Source of the DNA: an uncultured Oscillospiraceae bacterium
Lineage (GTDB): Bacteria > Bacillota_A > Clostridia > Oscillospirales > Oscillospiraceae
DNA length: 19,983 bases
NCBI GenBank assembly: GCA_910579155.1
Contig: CAJTTS010000061.1
Location: forward strand, 1-19,983
Direction: 5' to 3'
The position numbers and the translations under genes were made by a program. The notes under the pieces are model-generated. The model had not been told where the DNA came from. It ran no database searches and was given only the letters and a program-made list of their open reading frames with translations. Shown one piece after another: positions 7,279 through 14,860 of this stretch (the stretch's first letter is position 1; the number at the start of each line of letters is the position of its first letter).

Positions 7279-8832
7279 TCACACCAGCCTTTCCATCAGC
7301 TCCAGCCCGTTGAGGAGCCGGAGTCTCACTTCTTCCGCCGAGACCACTGTGATCCGTTCCACCAGATTCTCAAAGATGTCGGGGGTGACTTCATCCTGCC
7401 ACTGGGCGCTGTCCAGATAGTCCAGCATGGCCTCGGTGGCCTGAATCTGCTCGTCCCCATCGGCGGCCTCCAGCACCTTCCGGCGCAGGCGGCGCAGGTC
7501 ACGGAGTTTGCGGTTGAGGGCATCCGCCTGGGATAAAGCAAGGGCAGGATCGATGCACCCCTTGCTTTTCAGCCGGATGAGCACCAGATTCTGCCCTGAA
7601 ATGTTGGCTATTTCCTTGTCGATGTCGGATAATTTTTGGTTGGAGCGCAGCTCCCGCTCCCGCAGCTCCCGGAGCTGTTCCAGCAGGGGCTGAAGGATTT
7701 CCTGCCCGTGGAGGGCCAGCTTGTTGTGGAGCCGTAGCAGGGCGGCGGTGAGAACTGTTTCGGGGATTTGGCGGGCAGTGCAGCAATCTTTGCCGGAGTT
7801 GTGGCGGTAGCAGTCCCAATATACCTTACTGCCGCATACCTTTCTGCGAAGTTTTGACCCGCATTTGCCGCAGTAGATCCTGCCGATGTAGATGGAGCGG
7901 GAGGACGTGGCCCCATCATAGAACTGTGTCCGGCGCTGGTCGATCAGCGTCTGTACCTTCTGGAAATCCTCCCGGCTGATGATGGCCGGATGATCCTCAT
8001 CCGCATGATATTTTGGATGCTGACCCACGTTCCTCATCTTCTGGAATGGGATAGTGTCGGTGGTGCAGAACTTCTGCCAGACGGAGTCCCCGGTATAGAA
8101 ACTGTTGGTGAGGATGTAGTGGACGGTGGTGTGGTGCCAGATTTTCCGCCCATGGCCCCGGTCGATGCCCAACTCGTTGAGCTCGGCGGCGATGGTTTTC
8201 CGGCCCATGCCGCACAGGGCAGAGGAGAAGATGTGCCGCACCACCTCGGCCTCCTCGGGGACGATCTCCGGTTCCAGCCCATGCAGGCGGTAGCCGTAGG
8301 GCATGGAGGACGGGGTGAAGATGCCGTTCTCCATCCGCATTCGGACGCTGGTGCGCATGGTGCTGGAGTGGCCGGTGGACTCCATCTGGGCGAAGGCCGC
8401 GTAGATCGCCGCCACCTGCTCGCCGCTGAGCTTGGCAGTGTCCATGTTTTCCTTCTCGAACTGGATGGTGACACCCAGCCGCATCAGCTCCCGCATGAAC
8501 CGCAGGGTGTCCCTGGTGTTGCGGGCGAACCGGGAGACGGACTTGACCAGGATGCGGTCGATCTTCCCGGAGCGGCAGTCCGCCATCATGCGGTTGAACT
8601 CATCCCGCTTCCGGGTGTCCAGCCCGGAAATCCCCTCGTCGGCGTAGATGTCCGCCAGTTCCCAGTCCCCGTTCTCGCCGATGAATCTGGTGTAGTAGTC
8701 CACCTGGGCCATGTAGGAGTTGAGCTGGTCTGCGGAATCGCTGCTGACGCGGGCGTAGGCAGCCACCCGGAGCTTGGCCTTTTCTTGGGTCACAGGCTGG
8801 ATCACAGTGACCCTTGGGGTTTGATTTGCCAT
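7279..8832 (-). CDS. Large serine recombinase (first of three)
   Basis: This is a 517-aa large serine recombinase. The catalytic domain contains AAYARVSSDS (nucleophile Ser30), the YADEGISG segment and KSVSRFARN (Arg101, Arg104). A recombinase domain follows, then a zinc ribbon (YCGKCG...CYRH...CC at about 324-358), and a long charged coiled-coil region typical of serine integrases. The start has a strong AAAGGAGG about 9 nt upstream. It opens the recombinase block and is followed after 3 bp by the catalytically incomplete partner. It likely shares the work of integration and excision with the third recombinase. Confidence 0.93.
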   Translation of the reverse strand: MANQTPRVTVIQPVTQEKAKLRVAAYARVSSDSADQLNSYMAQVDYYTRFIGENGDWELADIYADEGISGLDTRKRDEFNRMMADCRSGKIDRILVKSVSRFARNTRDTLRFMRELMRLGVTIQFEKENMDTAKLSGEQVAAIYAAFAQMESTGHSSTMRTSVRMRMENGIFTPSSMPYGYRLHGLEPEIVPEEAEVVRHIFSSALCGMGRKTIAAELNELGIDRGHGRKIWHHTTVHYILTNSFYTGDSVWQKFCTTDTIPFQKMRNVGQHPKYHADEDHPAIISREDFQKVQTLIDQRRTQFYDGATSSRSIYIGRIYCGKCGSKLRRKVCGSKVYWDCYRHNSGKDCCTARQIPETVLTAALLRLHNKLALHGQEILQPLLEQLRELRERELRSNQKLSDIDKEIANISGQNLVLIRLKSKGCIDPALALSQADALNRKLRDLRRLRRKVLEAADGDEQIQATEAMLDYLDSAQWQDEVTPDIFENLVERITVVSAEEVRLRLLNGLELMERLV

Positions 8833-8941
8833 GAAATTGTTCCTCCTTTCAACAGCAACGATACCACAACACCTTGGACAAAGCTATTTGGGAATAGCAA
8901 CGAGAAGCAGGGGCGGGAATTGGGCAGATTACAAGCAAAAA

Positions 8942-9097
8942 TCAGGCCAGGATCACGGTGGGCCGGAGCTTCCGCTCCAGCTCCTCCCGGGTGCGTTCCT
9001 CCTCGTCTGCGGAGAGGAGCCCCTGCGCCACAAGCTGGGCCAGCATCCGCGTGGCAGAGGCGAAGGTGAGGTTATCGGTAAGTTCAGTTTTCGACAT
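8942..9097 (-). CDS. SHOCT-like small protein (51 aa)
   Basis: The frame is longer upstream, but the real start is the ATG at 9097, which has AAGGAG 9 nt upstream; the upstream part overlaps a terminator. The 51-aa product contains a short helix-turn-helix-like region (MLAQLVAQGLLSADEEERTR) matching the SHOCT-type oligomerisation motif, where a G-LL-x-EEF-like turn separates two helices. It is the first gene after the hairpin-rich leader and lies 109 bp upstream of the first recombinase. It may be a small regulator or partner of the recombinases; that is inferred from position. Confidence 0.75.
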   Translation of the reverse strand: MSKTELTDNLTFASATRMLAQLVAQGLLSADEEERTREELERKLRPTVILA

Positions 9098-9135
9098 AGT
9101 GCATTGCTCCTTCGTAAAAATTATGAGTTGATTGC

Positions 9136-9189
9136 AAAAAAACGGGGACCGCCCGCTTTGTTGTGCTCGGGTAGGTCGGGCGATCCCCG
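9136..9189 (-). terminator. Strong intrinsic terminator in front of the recombinase operon
   Basis: Arms CGGGGATCGCCCG and CGGGCGGTCCCCG pair over 13 positions with one A-C mismatch around a 21-nt loop, and are followed on the minus strand by seven T. It ends about 38 bp before the start of the SHOCT-like gene. It therefore either ends the upstream transcription unit or acts as an attenuator for the recombinase genes. Confidence 0.8.
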
Positions 9190-9590
9190 CGGCTTTTGAA
9201 ATCAACTGTTTCCGGATGACGTTTGTTTTCCTGTCATCCGTATCACCTGTATTCGACACTACTTCCCCAGGCGCAGGGCAGTTGGACTGAGACCACGCTT
9301 GGCGTGTCACGGGGATTTCACCCCTCCGAGGATCTCTCCGAGCTGCCCGCAGGCAGGAGTATCATTATGTACTGACGGGGTCGTTGCGAAACAGCTTGTC
9401 CTGCTGTTTTGTGGCCGGATGGGTACCGCTCGCCGCCTTATTTGGCCGTCTTTGATGCAGGGAACCTGCACAGGCGGGTCTTGGCGCATCCTCCAATGTC
9501 GCTTGCGCTTTTGGCGCTCCGTCAGGGAACGATCTCAGTCGCTGGATATGACCGGGCAGGCCCGGTGTTTTTCAAGGTGCGGAGGTCGCC
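9136..9590 (-). ncRNA. Candidate structured RNA or long attenuating leader
   Basis: About 450 nt without a credible gene lie between the HTH gene and the terminator. The minus strand is packed with local hairpins: CCGGGC/GCCCGG (9552-9565), GCGC/GCGC (9505-9517), TGCAGG/CCTGCA (9456-9470), CAGC/GCTG (9392-9406), CTGCC/GGCAG (9343-9356), GGGG-TGAAAT-CCCC (9311-9324), CACGC-CAA-GCGTG (9294-9306), CGGATGAC/GTCATCCG (9213-9240) and the final terminator stem. The density and the terminal T-run suggest a stand-alone structured RNA or a regulated leader for the recombinase operon. I do not recognise a known riboswitch core. No promoter was identified. Confidence 0.5.
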
Positions 9591-9593
9591 CTG

Positions 9594-9929
9594 TCAGCAC
9601 CCACGGGAAAGGGAAAACTGGACGAGGATACTGTTCAGCACAATCAGGTCGTTGCCCGCCAGGGTCGGCCTCATGCGCCGGAGCAGTTCTTCCTGCTGGG
9701 GTGACAATGTGCTGGCGTTGGGATGGAACCAACTTGCCAGTTCAACGCCGCCGCCATAGCGGCCTCGAGCAGTTTGGATTGGGTAAGCGGAGGAGAGCGC
9801 GGTGATGTCGGTGTATATGGTGCGCTCGGAAACGCCAAACAACCTTGCCAAAGATGTCACAGTGGTGTGCCCGTCCCTGCGCAAAGTGTTCATGATGGCG
9901 TTGCGGCGTTCAAGCTGGTTCAACCGCAC
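9594..9929 (-). CDS. DeoR/HTH_11-type transcriptional regulator (111 aa)
   Basis: The N-terminal half is a winged helix-turn-helix (QLERRNAIMNTLRRDGHTTV, then TSLARLFGVSERTIYTDITA), the pattern of DeoR and WYL-family regulators. After a GRYGGGV wing the protein has only a short helical tail and no sugar-binding or WYL domain, so it is a compact DNA binder. Translation starts at GTG 9929 with GGGGG 4 nt before it, and it overlaps the stop of the 73-aa gene by 10 bp. It lies upstream of the structured leader of the recombinase operon and is a good candidate for its control. Confidence 0.8.
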   Translation of the reverse strand: MRLNQLERRNAIMNTLRRDGHTTVTSLARLFGVSERTIYTDITALSSAYPIQTARGRYGGGVELASWFHPNASTLSPQQEELLRRMRPTLAGNDLIVLNSILVQFSLSRGC

Positions 9930-10141
9930 TCGCCCCCTGACTTCCGATCCATGTCCGTGAGTGTAACAGCTAAACCTGAAGCGGCACTTCCGAATAAAAA
10001 AAGTTTTTCGGGCTGCGTTACAGATTCAGCGATATGCAACAAAGCAGAGCAAGAAATTGTGCGTTTTGCACGAAACTGTCGATTGGCAGCGTAGCCAGTG
10101 GGCTGGTGCGGCTGCGTTTTTTCTATGTAAATCCGTCTCAT
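9920..10141 (-). CDS. Unknown 73-aa protein
   Basis: The start is set by a perfect AGGAGG 7 nt before ATG 10141. The frame extends further upstream but without a plausible start. The product begins MRRIYIEKTQPHQPTGYAAN, is basic in its first half, and contains a hydrophobic patch (KLFLFGSAASGLAVTLT). Its stop overlaps the GTG of the HTH regulator, which supports a real gene in an operon. I do not recognise the family. Confidence 0.5.
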   Translation of the reverse strand: MRRIYIEKTQPHQPTGYAANRQFRAKRTISCSALLHIAESVTQPEKLFLFGSAASGLAVTLTDMDRKSGGECG

Positions 10142-10154
10142 GGACGAACCTCCT

Positions 10155-10198
10155 CTTCTGAAATTGGGGCAGGGCAGGTAAATCCTTGATTTCAGAAG
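10155..10198 (-). repeat. 10-bp inverted repeat next to a ribosome binding site
   Basis: Perfect arms CTTCTGAAAT and ATTTCAGAAG at 10155-10164 and 10189-10198 enclose 24 nt. The repeat ends just before the AGGAGG of the 73-aa gene, so it could be an operator or an mRNA hairpin affecting translation. A further small hairpin GCCCC/GGGGC lies next to it at about 10204-10220. Confidence 0.5.
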
Positions 10199-10296
10199 CG
10201 GAGGCCCCCGACAGCGGGGCAAAAAAACTCGACACCTTCCGGCGTGGCTTAACAGCAACGGCTGTCGAACCATATCGAAAAGTGTCGAATGAAAAA

Positions 10297-10327
10297 GGTG
10301 CGCAAACTGCCCAGCAGCTTGCGCACC
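10297..10327. terminator. Bidirectional intrinsic terminator
   Basis: Arms GGTGCGCAA and TTGCGCACC form a 9-bp stem that continues after one mismatch into CTGC/GCAG around a 3-nt loop. T-rich tracts follow on both strands (TTTTT on the minus strand, TTTATTTT on the plus strand). It separates the flagellin-side transcription unit from the regulator/recombinase unit. Confidence 0.8.
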
Positions 10328-10621
10328 TTTATTTTGCTGTATTTGATTATTCTGGCATCCCGCTGGCTGTTTGCCAACGAGCGGTGGCCGGACCGTATTT
10401 GCCGCAGGCAGGACAGTAAAAAATATCAACACAAAGAATGTGTTGGAAAAGCGGTGGAGGCGGGGGGGCTCTTTATCTCCCCGCGCTCAATTCAGGCAAG
10501 ATGCACGTTGCCTCAACCCGTGGCCTTACGGCTGATTCACACTACTGAGCCAACTCAACGACAGGGTGCATCACGTATAGTAACGGACTTGCTGCAATAG
10601 TGCGGATATGGCACGCTATTA
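10328..10621. other. Intergenic stretch without a recognised gene
   Basis: Together with 10142-10296 this is about 480 bp without a convincing gene. It contains a GC hairpin of type GCGGGG/CCCCGC around 10458-10488 and, on the minus strand, an unstarted frame with a CPACGKYG motif around 10370-10400 that could be a zinc-ribbon gene remnant. In 10210-10290 the motif TTCGACA occurs twice, with an inverted copy further on. No RNA gene or mobile element end was recognised. Confidence 0.4.
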
Positions 10622-11440
10622 TCAAGCGGCAAAGGCGACCCCAAGCTGTCTGCCATTTCTGAAAATGACATAGTTCCCGTTTTCGTCCTTCATCAGATAC
10701 CAGCCAGGGGCGAGCTTGTAGCTGCCGTCCTTGATGCTCTGTGTGACCGCGGCCAGCTTGATGGCGGCATCCTGCAGGGGCAGCACATCATCCCTCAGCT
10801 TTTTCAGGCTGTCTATGGCCTCATTCAGCTGCTTGCGCTCAATTGCGCCGGTGATCGCGCTGGCGATCATGTCGGTGACGATAAAGGCGGCCGCGCTGAT
10901 TACCGTGCTGAGCAGCGCGCCCCCCATAAATGCCATAACAGATGCGGCGACGCCCCCGATTGCGCTGATCAAGGCAATCGTAATGGAAATGCCCTGGAAA
11001 ATGTAGAAGCCCAGATAAGCGGCGGCCGCCGCAGTAGCAACCGTTGAAATAATCTTGCACACCTTCAGAAGGGTAAGCTCTCCCAGATCCTCCAGCTTTG
11101 CGCCCTTTTCCTTCCAGTCGTTGGGAAGCAGTTCGGTTACGCCAATGTCATCCATCAATTTCTTCATTTTTGAATCGGAATCCGATATCACCGCGTTGAT
11201 CTCTTCAATGCACGCTCCAACGGGGTCCGCGTTGATGTTTTTTTCGAGCTTGCGCAGGGTCACCCCGTAGAACGGAGTACCCGGCTTTGCCGCCTGCTGG
11301 AACGCTGCGTTCAAAAGGTCGGCATTTTCGTTCCACGCGTTTTTATACTGCCTGAACAGGGTTGTGATCTCCCCGCGGAGATTGGCGACCTCCTGGCGCT
11401 TCCTGGGATTCTCGGGGTAAAAGACATCATCGAAAATCAT
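10622..11440 (-). CDS. Unknown helical protein with long central hydrophobic segment
   Basis: I do not recognise this 272-aa protein. Residues 1-120 and 200-240 look strongly helical and charged. Residues about 126-200 are almost continuously hydrophobic, rich in Ala, Ile, Val and Gly, enough for two or three membrane passes. The last 30 residues (YKLAPGWYLMKDENGNYVIF) look like a small beta unit. A helix-hydrophobic hairpin-helix layout is seen in alpha-helical pore-forming toxins of the HBL/ClyA type, but no specific motif confirms that and no classical signal peptide is visible. AGGAG lies 9 nt before the ATG. It is the gene directly after flagellin. Confidence 0.65.
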   Translation of the reverse strand: MIFDDVFYPENPRKRQEVANLRGEITTLFRQYKNAWNENADLLNAAFQQAAKPGTPFYGVTLRKLEKNINADPVGACIEEINAVISDSDSKMKKLMDDIGVTELLPNDWKEKGAKLEDLGELTLLKVCKIISTVATAAAAAYLGFYIFQGISITIALISAIGGVAASVMAFMGGALLSTVISAAAFIVTDMIASAITGAIERKQLNEAIDSLKKLRDDVLPLQDAAIKLAAVTQSIKDGSYKLAPGWYLMKDENGNYVIFRNGRQLGVAFAA

Positions 11441-11467
11441 TTGTATGTTCTCCTATAAAATAGTGTG

Positions 11468-11489
11468 GGGGCGGGCCGAAGCCCGCCCC
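11468..11489 (-). terminator. Stable UUCG hairpin after flagellin
   Basis: A perfect 9-bp stem GGGGCGGGC/GCCCGCCCC closed by a TTCG loop stands about 80 bp after the flagellin stop. It is followed by CACACTATTTT, so termination is probably partial and some transcripts may continue into the next gene. On the plus strand it is followed by GTTTTG. Confidence 0.6.
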
Positions 11490-11568
11490 GTTTTGCATTG
11501 GGTTTATGCAGATTTTCCAAGAACGGCGCTCCCCAAAGGGCTCCCGCAGAGCCGGACTTTGCGACGAA

Positions 11569-14067
11569 TCACTGGAGGAGCTGGAGCACGCCCTGGGGGA
11601 CCTGGTTGGCCTGGGCCAGCATGGCCTGGGCGGACTGGATCAGGATGTTGTTCTTGGTGTAGGCCATCATTTCCTCGGCCACGTCCACGTCGCGGATGGT
11701 GGACTCGGCGTCCTGGATGTTCTCGGTCATGACGGACAGGTTGTTGATGGTGTGGTCCAGGCGGTTCTGGGTGGCGCCCAGGGTGCCGCGGACATCGGAC
11801 ACGGCATTGATGGCGTCCTTGATCTTGTCGATGGCCTTGGCGGCATCAGCCTGGTTGGCGATGTTCAGACCATCCAGGCCCAGGGACTTGGCGTGCATAT
11901 CCCGGATGGACACTTCCAGCTGGTTGTAGCTGTCGGCGGTATCGCCGATCTGGAGCCGGAGGCCCTTGGCGCTGTTCACAGTATCGGCATTGTTCACGGT
12001 GGAGATGCCGATGTAGCTGGCGATCTTATCCTTGGTGGTCATGTCGGTGCTGTCCTTGGCGGAGGTCAGCTGCTGGAGGGTGGTGTGGCCCAGGCCGTCG
12101 TGGCCGACGGAGAAGGTGGCGTTGTCCTTGGCGGCGGCGGTCAGACGCATGGCAAAGGTCTGGACATCGGTCTTCTCGGTGTCGGACAGATAGACCACGT
12201 TGCTGGCGTTCTTGTACGCGCTGTTCTCGCCGATGGCCACGGTGTAGGTGGTGTCGCCCAGAGTGATCTGAGCGCCGTCCTTCATGGCGCTGGACAGGTC
12301 GATGGTGGCGTTGGCCAGCTGGGCGGACGCGCCGCTGTTGTAGTCGGTCACGTTCTGGAGGCCGGCGTTGATGGTGCCGCTGTCGGCGCTGGCCGCCTGG
12401 GTGGCGGTGAGGGCCGTGCCCGCGGTGCCGCCGTAGGAGACCGCGTCCAGCTCAGCCTCATCGCCAGTAGCAGCGGTCTTCTTGGTGAGGGTAAGGGTAT
12501 TGCCGGTGGCAGTCAGGGTATAATTTGTGGTAGCCTTGCCGTTCAGGGTCGTCGCCAGGTCGGTATCCCAGGTAAAGTCCTGGCCGTCAACCGTAACAGT
12601 GTCGCCGTCGTTCAGGGTCGCACCGGTGAAGTCATAGGTGGCACTGCCCTTCGTGCCATCGCTGCCGCCAGCGAGGGCGACGGTCTCAGTTACACCATCT
12701 ACGTCAACGGCCACATCACCGTTGCCAGCCGCGCCAGCTTCAGCGGCAGTAATGGTGATCGTGCCGTCAGTAGCAACGCTCCACTCATATTTGCCATCGG
12801 CGGTTGTGCCGGCCTTTTCTGCGGTGCCGTCAAAGTCACCGGCGTTGACCACTGTCTCGGTGCCAATCTTGAGAACACCAGTGCCATCGGTTTTCAGCTT
12901 AGCAGTAGCATTCTTTGTTGCGGCCTCCGGGTCAGCGGCGGTATTTCCCTTGGTGCCGTTGATATCCGTGCCGGCAACAGCGCCGTAGGAAATCGCGGGG
13001 GCAGCGGCGGCTCCGGTGGAATCGGTCAGGGTGATGGTCTTGGTATCGGCATCGTAGGCAATCTCATAGCCCTTATCATTGCCCGCCTGACCATCAATGT
13101 CACCGATATCCGTAACAGTAATCTCGTTTCCATCAATGGTGATCTTACCCGCAGCCACAATGTCAGCGATCTGGGCGTCGGTCAGAGTGAGGTTATACTT
13201 GACGGAGGTGTCGGTAGGGTCGCCGTTGGTCCAGGAGACCTTGGCCTGGGTCTTGACGCTGTTGGTGCCGGTGCTGGTGAACTTCAGGACGTTGTTCTCG
13301 GCGGTCACGGTGTAATCGTTGCCGTCGTCGCCGGTGAAGGTGCCAGTCTTGGCCAGCTCGGTGGCCAGAGCCTTGCCGTCATACGCCTTGCCGGCCTCAA
13401 GGGCAGCGGTCATGGTCTGACCGCCGATGGTCAGGGTGAAGTTCTCGCCCTTGCCCACGACGTTCACGTTGTCCAGGCTGATCTGGAACCCGGCGGAGGA
13501 CTTGGCGGTGCCCTCGGTCTCGACGACGCCCTTACCGGCAGCAACGTCTGCCTCGCTGGTGCCCAGGAAATCGGTGTTGGTAAACAGCTTCGCGACATCG
13601 CTCGTGCTCAGCTTGTCGTAGGTGGCCGCGTCCACACCGGAGGCCATGGTGCCGTCCAGCAGGTTGATGCCGTTGAAGTTGGAGGAATCAGCGATGCGGT
13701 TGATCTCGCTCAGCAGCTGGTCAACCTCTTTCTGGAGCTGCTTACGGTCGGTGGTATCCTCGTAGGTGCCGTTGGCGGACTGGGTGGCCAGCTCCACCAT
13801 ACGGTTGAGCATATCGTGAACCTCGGTCAGAGCGCCCTCGGCGGTCTGCACCAGGCTGATGCCGTCCTTGGCGTTCTTCTGGGCGGTCTCCAGGCCGGTG
13901 ATCTGGGCGCGCATCTTCTCGGAGATGGCCAGACCGGCGGCGTCATCGCCCGCGCGGTTGATCTTGTAGCCGGAGGACAGCTTCTCCAGGTTCTTCTTCA
14001 TGGCGGACACGTTGTTAGTGTAGTTACGGTACGCCGACATGGCCATTATGTTATGCTGGATCCTCAT
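11569..14067 (-). CDS. fliC: Flagellin (832 aa, large variable domain)
   Basis: This is a flagellin, the filament subunit exported by the flagellar type III system. The N-terminal D0/D1 domain (about 1-145) is canonical: [35 protein letters not shown], and [15 protein letters not shown] at 87-101. The C-terminal domain (about 715-832) is also canonical and ends [12 protein letters not shown]. Between them lies a very long Thr/Asp/Gly-rich variable region made of repeated short beta-strand-like units with very few aromatic residues. The total is much longer than the 270-500 aa usual for the family. GAGGAAG precedes the ATG. It follows csrA and the TnpB-like gene on the same strand, and the mobile-element setting suggests a cargo flagellin rather than the core chromosomal one; that last point is inference. 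Confidence 0.96.
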   Translation of the reverse strand: MRIQHNIMAMSAYRNYTNNVSAMKKNLEKLSSGYKINRAGDDAAGLAISEKMRAQITGLETAQKNAKDGISLVQTAEGALTEVHDMLNRMVELATQSANGTYEDTTDRKQLQKEVDQLLSEINRIADSSNFNGINLLDGTMASGVDAATYDKLSTSDVAKLFTNTDFLGTSEADVAAGKGVVETEGTAKSSAGFQISLDNVNVVGKGENFTLTIGGQTMTAALEAGKAYDGKALATELAKTGTFTGDDGNDYTVTAENNVLKFTSTGTNSVKTQAKVSWTNGDPTDTSVKYNLTLTDAQIADIVAAGKITIDGNEITVTDIGDIDGQAGNDKGYEIAYDADTKTITLTDSTGAAAAPAISYGAVAGTDINGTKGNTAADPEAATKNATAKLKTDGTGVLKIGTETVVNAGDFDGTAEKAGTTADGKYEWSVATDGTITITAAEAGAAGNGDVAVDVDGVTETVALAGGSDGTKGSATYDFTGATLNDGDTVTVDGQDFTWDTDLATTLNGKATTNYTLTATGNTLTLTKKTAATGDEAELDAVSYGGTAGTALTATQAASADSGTINAGLQNVTDYNSGASAQLANATIDLSSAMKDGAQITLGDTTYTVAIGENSAYKNASNVVYLSDTEKTDVQTFAMRLTAAAKDNATFSVGHDGLGHTTLQQLTSAKDSTDMTTKDKIASYIGISTVNNADTVNSAKGLRLQIGDTADSYNQLEVSIRDMHAKSLGLDGLNIANQADAAKAIDKIKDAINAVSDVRGTLGATQNRLDHTINNLSVMTENIQDAESTIRDVDVAEEMMAYTKNNILIQSAQAMLAQANQVPQGVLQLLQ

Positions 14068-14094
14068 TTTAAAATCTTCCTCTCAATAAAATGA
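14064..14094 (-). promoter_or_regulatory. Flagellin start-region hairpin presenting the Shine-Dalgarno in its loop
   Basis: In the flagellin mRNA a perfect 8-bp stem TCATTTTA/TAAAATGA encloses a 15-nt loop. The loop contains GAGAGGAAG, which is the ribosome site and a GGA core. The 3' arm contains the AUG. CsrA is known to bind GGA in hairpin loops, and Bacillus hag mRNA is controlled this way. More GGA triplets occur at 14105-14145 (GCGGAG, CAGGGAA, ACGGAT) and just after the AUG. Confidence 0.6.
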
Positions 14095-14208
14095 TTTTTT
14101 GAATTACTCCGCTGTGCTTTCACCTATTCCCTGGATCCGTCACAATGGAGGGTGCGCTTCGCGTGTGTTCCGTGGCCTTTGGAATGTTAGCTCGGCGCGA
14201 TATTTCAA

Positions 14209-14224
14209 CCGGCTCGTCAGCCGG
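14209..14224 (-). terminator. Small hairpin between csrA and flagellin
   Basis: A perfect 6-bp stem CCGGCT/AGCCGG with a GACG loop starts about 13 nt after the csrA stop, without a T-run. It may reduce read-through or mark the processed 5' end of the flagellin message. I found no clear promoter between csrA and flagellin. Confidence 0.35.
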
Positions 14225-14236
14225 AAGAAACCAAAT

Positions 14237-14611
14237 TCATTTTGGGGCGTAGATCGTCTCATTGGACGCAAATTCGGGCGGGAACAGGAAGTCGAGCTGG
14301 CGGCGCAGATCCTTTACGCGCTCGTCCCCGCCGTCCATCTGGCTGAGCAGCCGCCGCATGGCGGTCAGCGCCTGGGACTTGTTCCGGTTCCAGGACAGCC
14401 CCGGGCCGGAGTGAACCGGGCGGGCCGTTTTCATGACGCACTCCGGGCGTTCTGCGCCGGTGCGTTCCAGTACCTCGCCCCGCACAATGGGCACTTCCCT
14501 GGGGGCCTCCACCATCAGCTTGCAGCGGCTGCCGGAAACGTCGTTCAGCTGGACAATCACGTCGCTGCCGATGGTCATGTATTCCCCTGTTTTGAGTTGA
14601 AGGAACAGCAT
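14237..14611 (-). CDS. csrA: CsrA-like RNA-binding translational regulator with C-terminal extension
   Basis: Residues 1-52 match CsrA: MLFLQLKTGEYMTIGSDVIV, then KLMVEAPREVPIVRGEVLER. Leu4 and the RNA-contacting Arg44 are kept, while the usual Arg6 is Leu6. CsrA dimers bind GGA-containing hairpins and block translation; in Bacillus the target is flagellin mRNA and FliW antagonises it. The protein is 124 aa, against about 60-75 for the family. The extra 70 residues form a charged, partly helical tail (SQALTAMRRLLSQMDGGD). The start at 14611 has AAAGGAG 6 nt upstream. The gene lies between the TnpB-like gene and flagellin, so flagellin mRNA is the natural target. Confidence 0.85.
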   Translation of the reverse strand: MLFLQLKTGEYMTIGSDVIVQLNDVSGSRCKLMVEAPREVPIVRGEVLERTGAERPECVMKTARPVHSGPGLSWNRNKSQALTAMRRLLSQMDGGDERVKDLRRQLDFLFPPEFASNETIYAPK

Positions 14612-14679
14612 GGCAAACTCCTTTCGCCTGCTTTTCATCGTCATAATGTTTTGGACGCCCCGAAGGGCTTCGGGCACGA

Positions 14680-14860
14680 ATTTCAAAGAAAAGGCGCCTT
14701 CTCGTTTCCCACTTAGCGGCCTGGAAAACGCTGAGTGAAAGGCGGCCGGACGGCTGCGCTTCACTCAACGCTCCCAGCCGGAACCATGGGCGTTCACCGG
14801 CGTCCCGACCGGTATAGCTGGGGTATATTTGCAAAGCTATGCGCTTTCTCGCAGCTCCTG
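14680..14860 (-). ncRNA. Candidate guide-RNA (omega-RNA-like) scaffold of the TnpB homologue
   Basis: TnpB proteins use an RNA encoded by the 3' end of their gene and the DNA just after it. Here the region after the stop shows the expected kind of structured tail: ACCGG/CCGGT near 14805, then GGGAGCGTTGAGTGAAGC (a motif I recall from clostridial IS605 ends). An 11-bp stem CGTTGAGTGAA/TTCACTCAGCG follows at 14729-14770, then an 8-bp stem CGTTTTCC/GGGAAACG at 14703-14730, and the palindrome AAGGCGCCTT followed by TTCTTT at 14691-14700. The guide would be expected at or just before the last element. The guide boundary and the target are not resolved from sequence. Confidence 0.5.

Noticed and set aside
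9098..9310. N-terminal extension of the SHOCT-like protein to 122 aa
   Set aside because: The extension covers a strong terminator and lacks a ribosome site; the internal ATG has AAGGAG at good spacing.
10142..10432. N-terminal extension of the 73-aa gene to 170 aa
   Set aside because: It would run through a bidirectional terminator, while AGGAGG marks the downstream ATG.
11506..14094. An 862-aa open frame antisense to flagellin
   Set aside because: It is the Gly/Val-rich shadow of the flagellin gene, whose third-position bias keeps the opposite strand open; flagellin domains are unmistakable.
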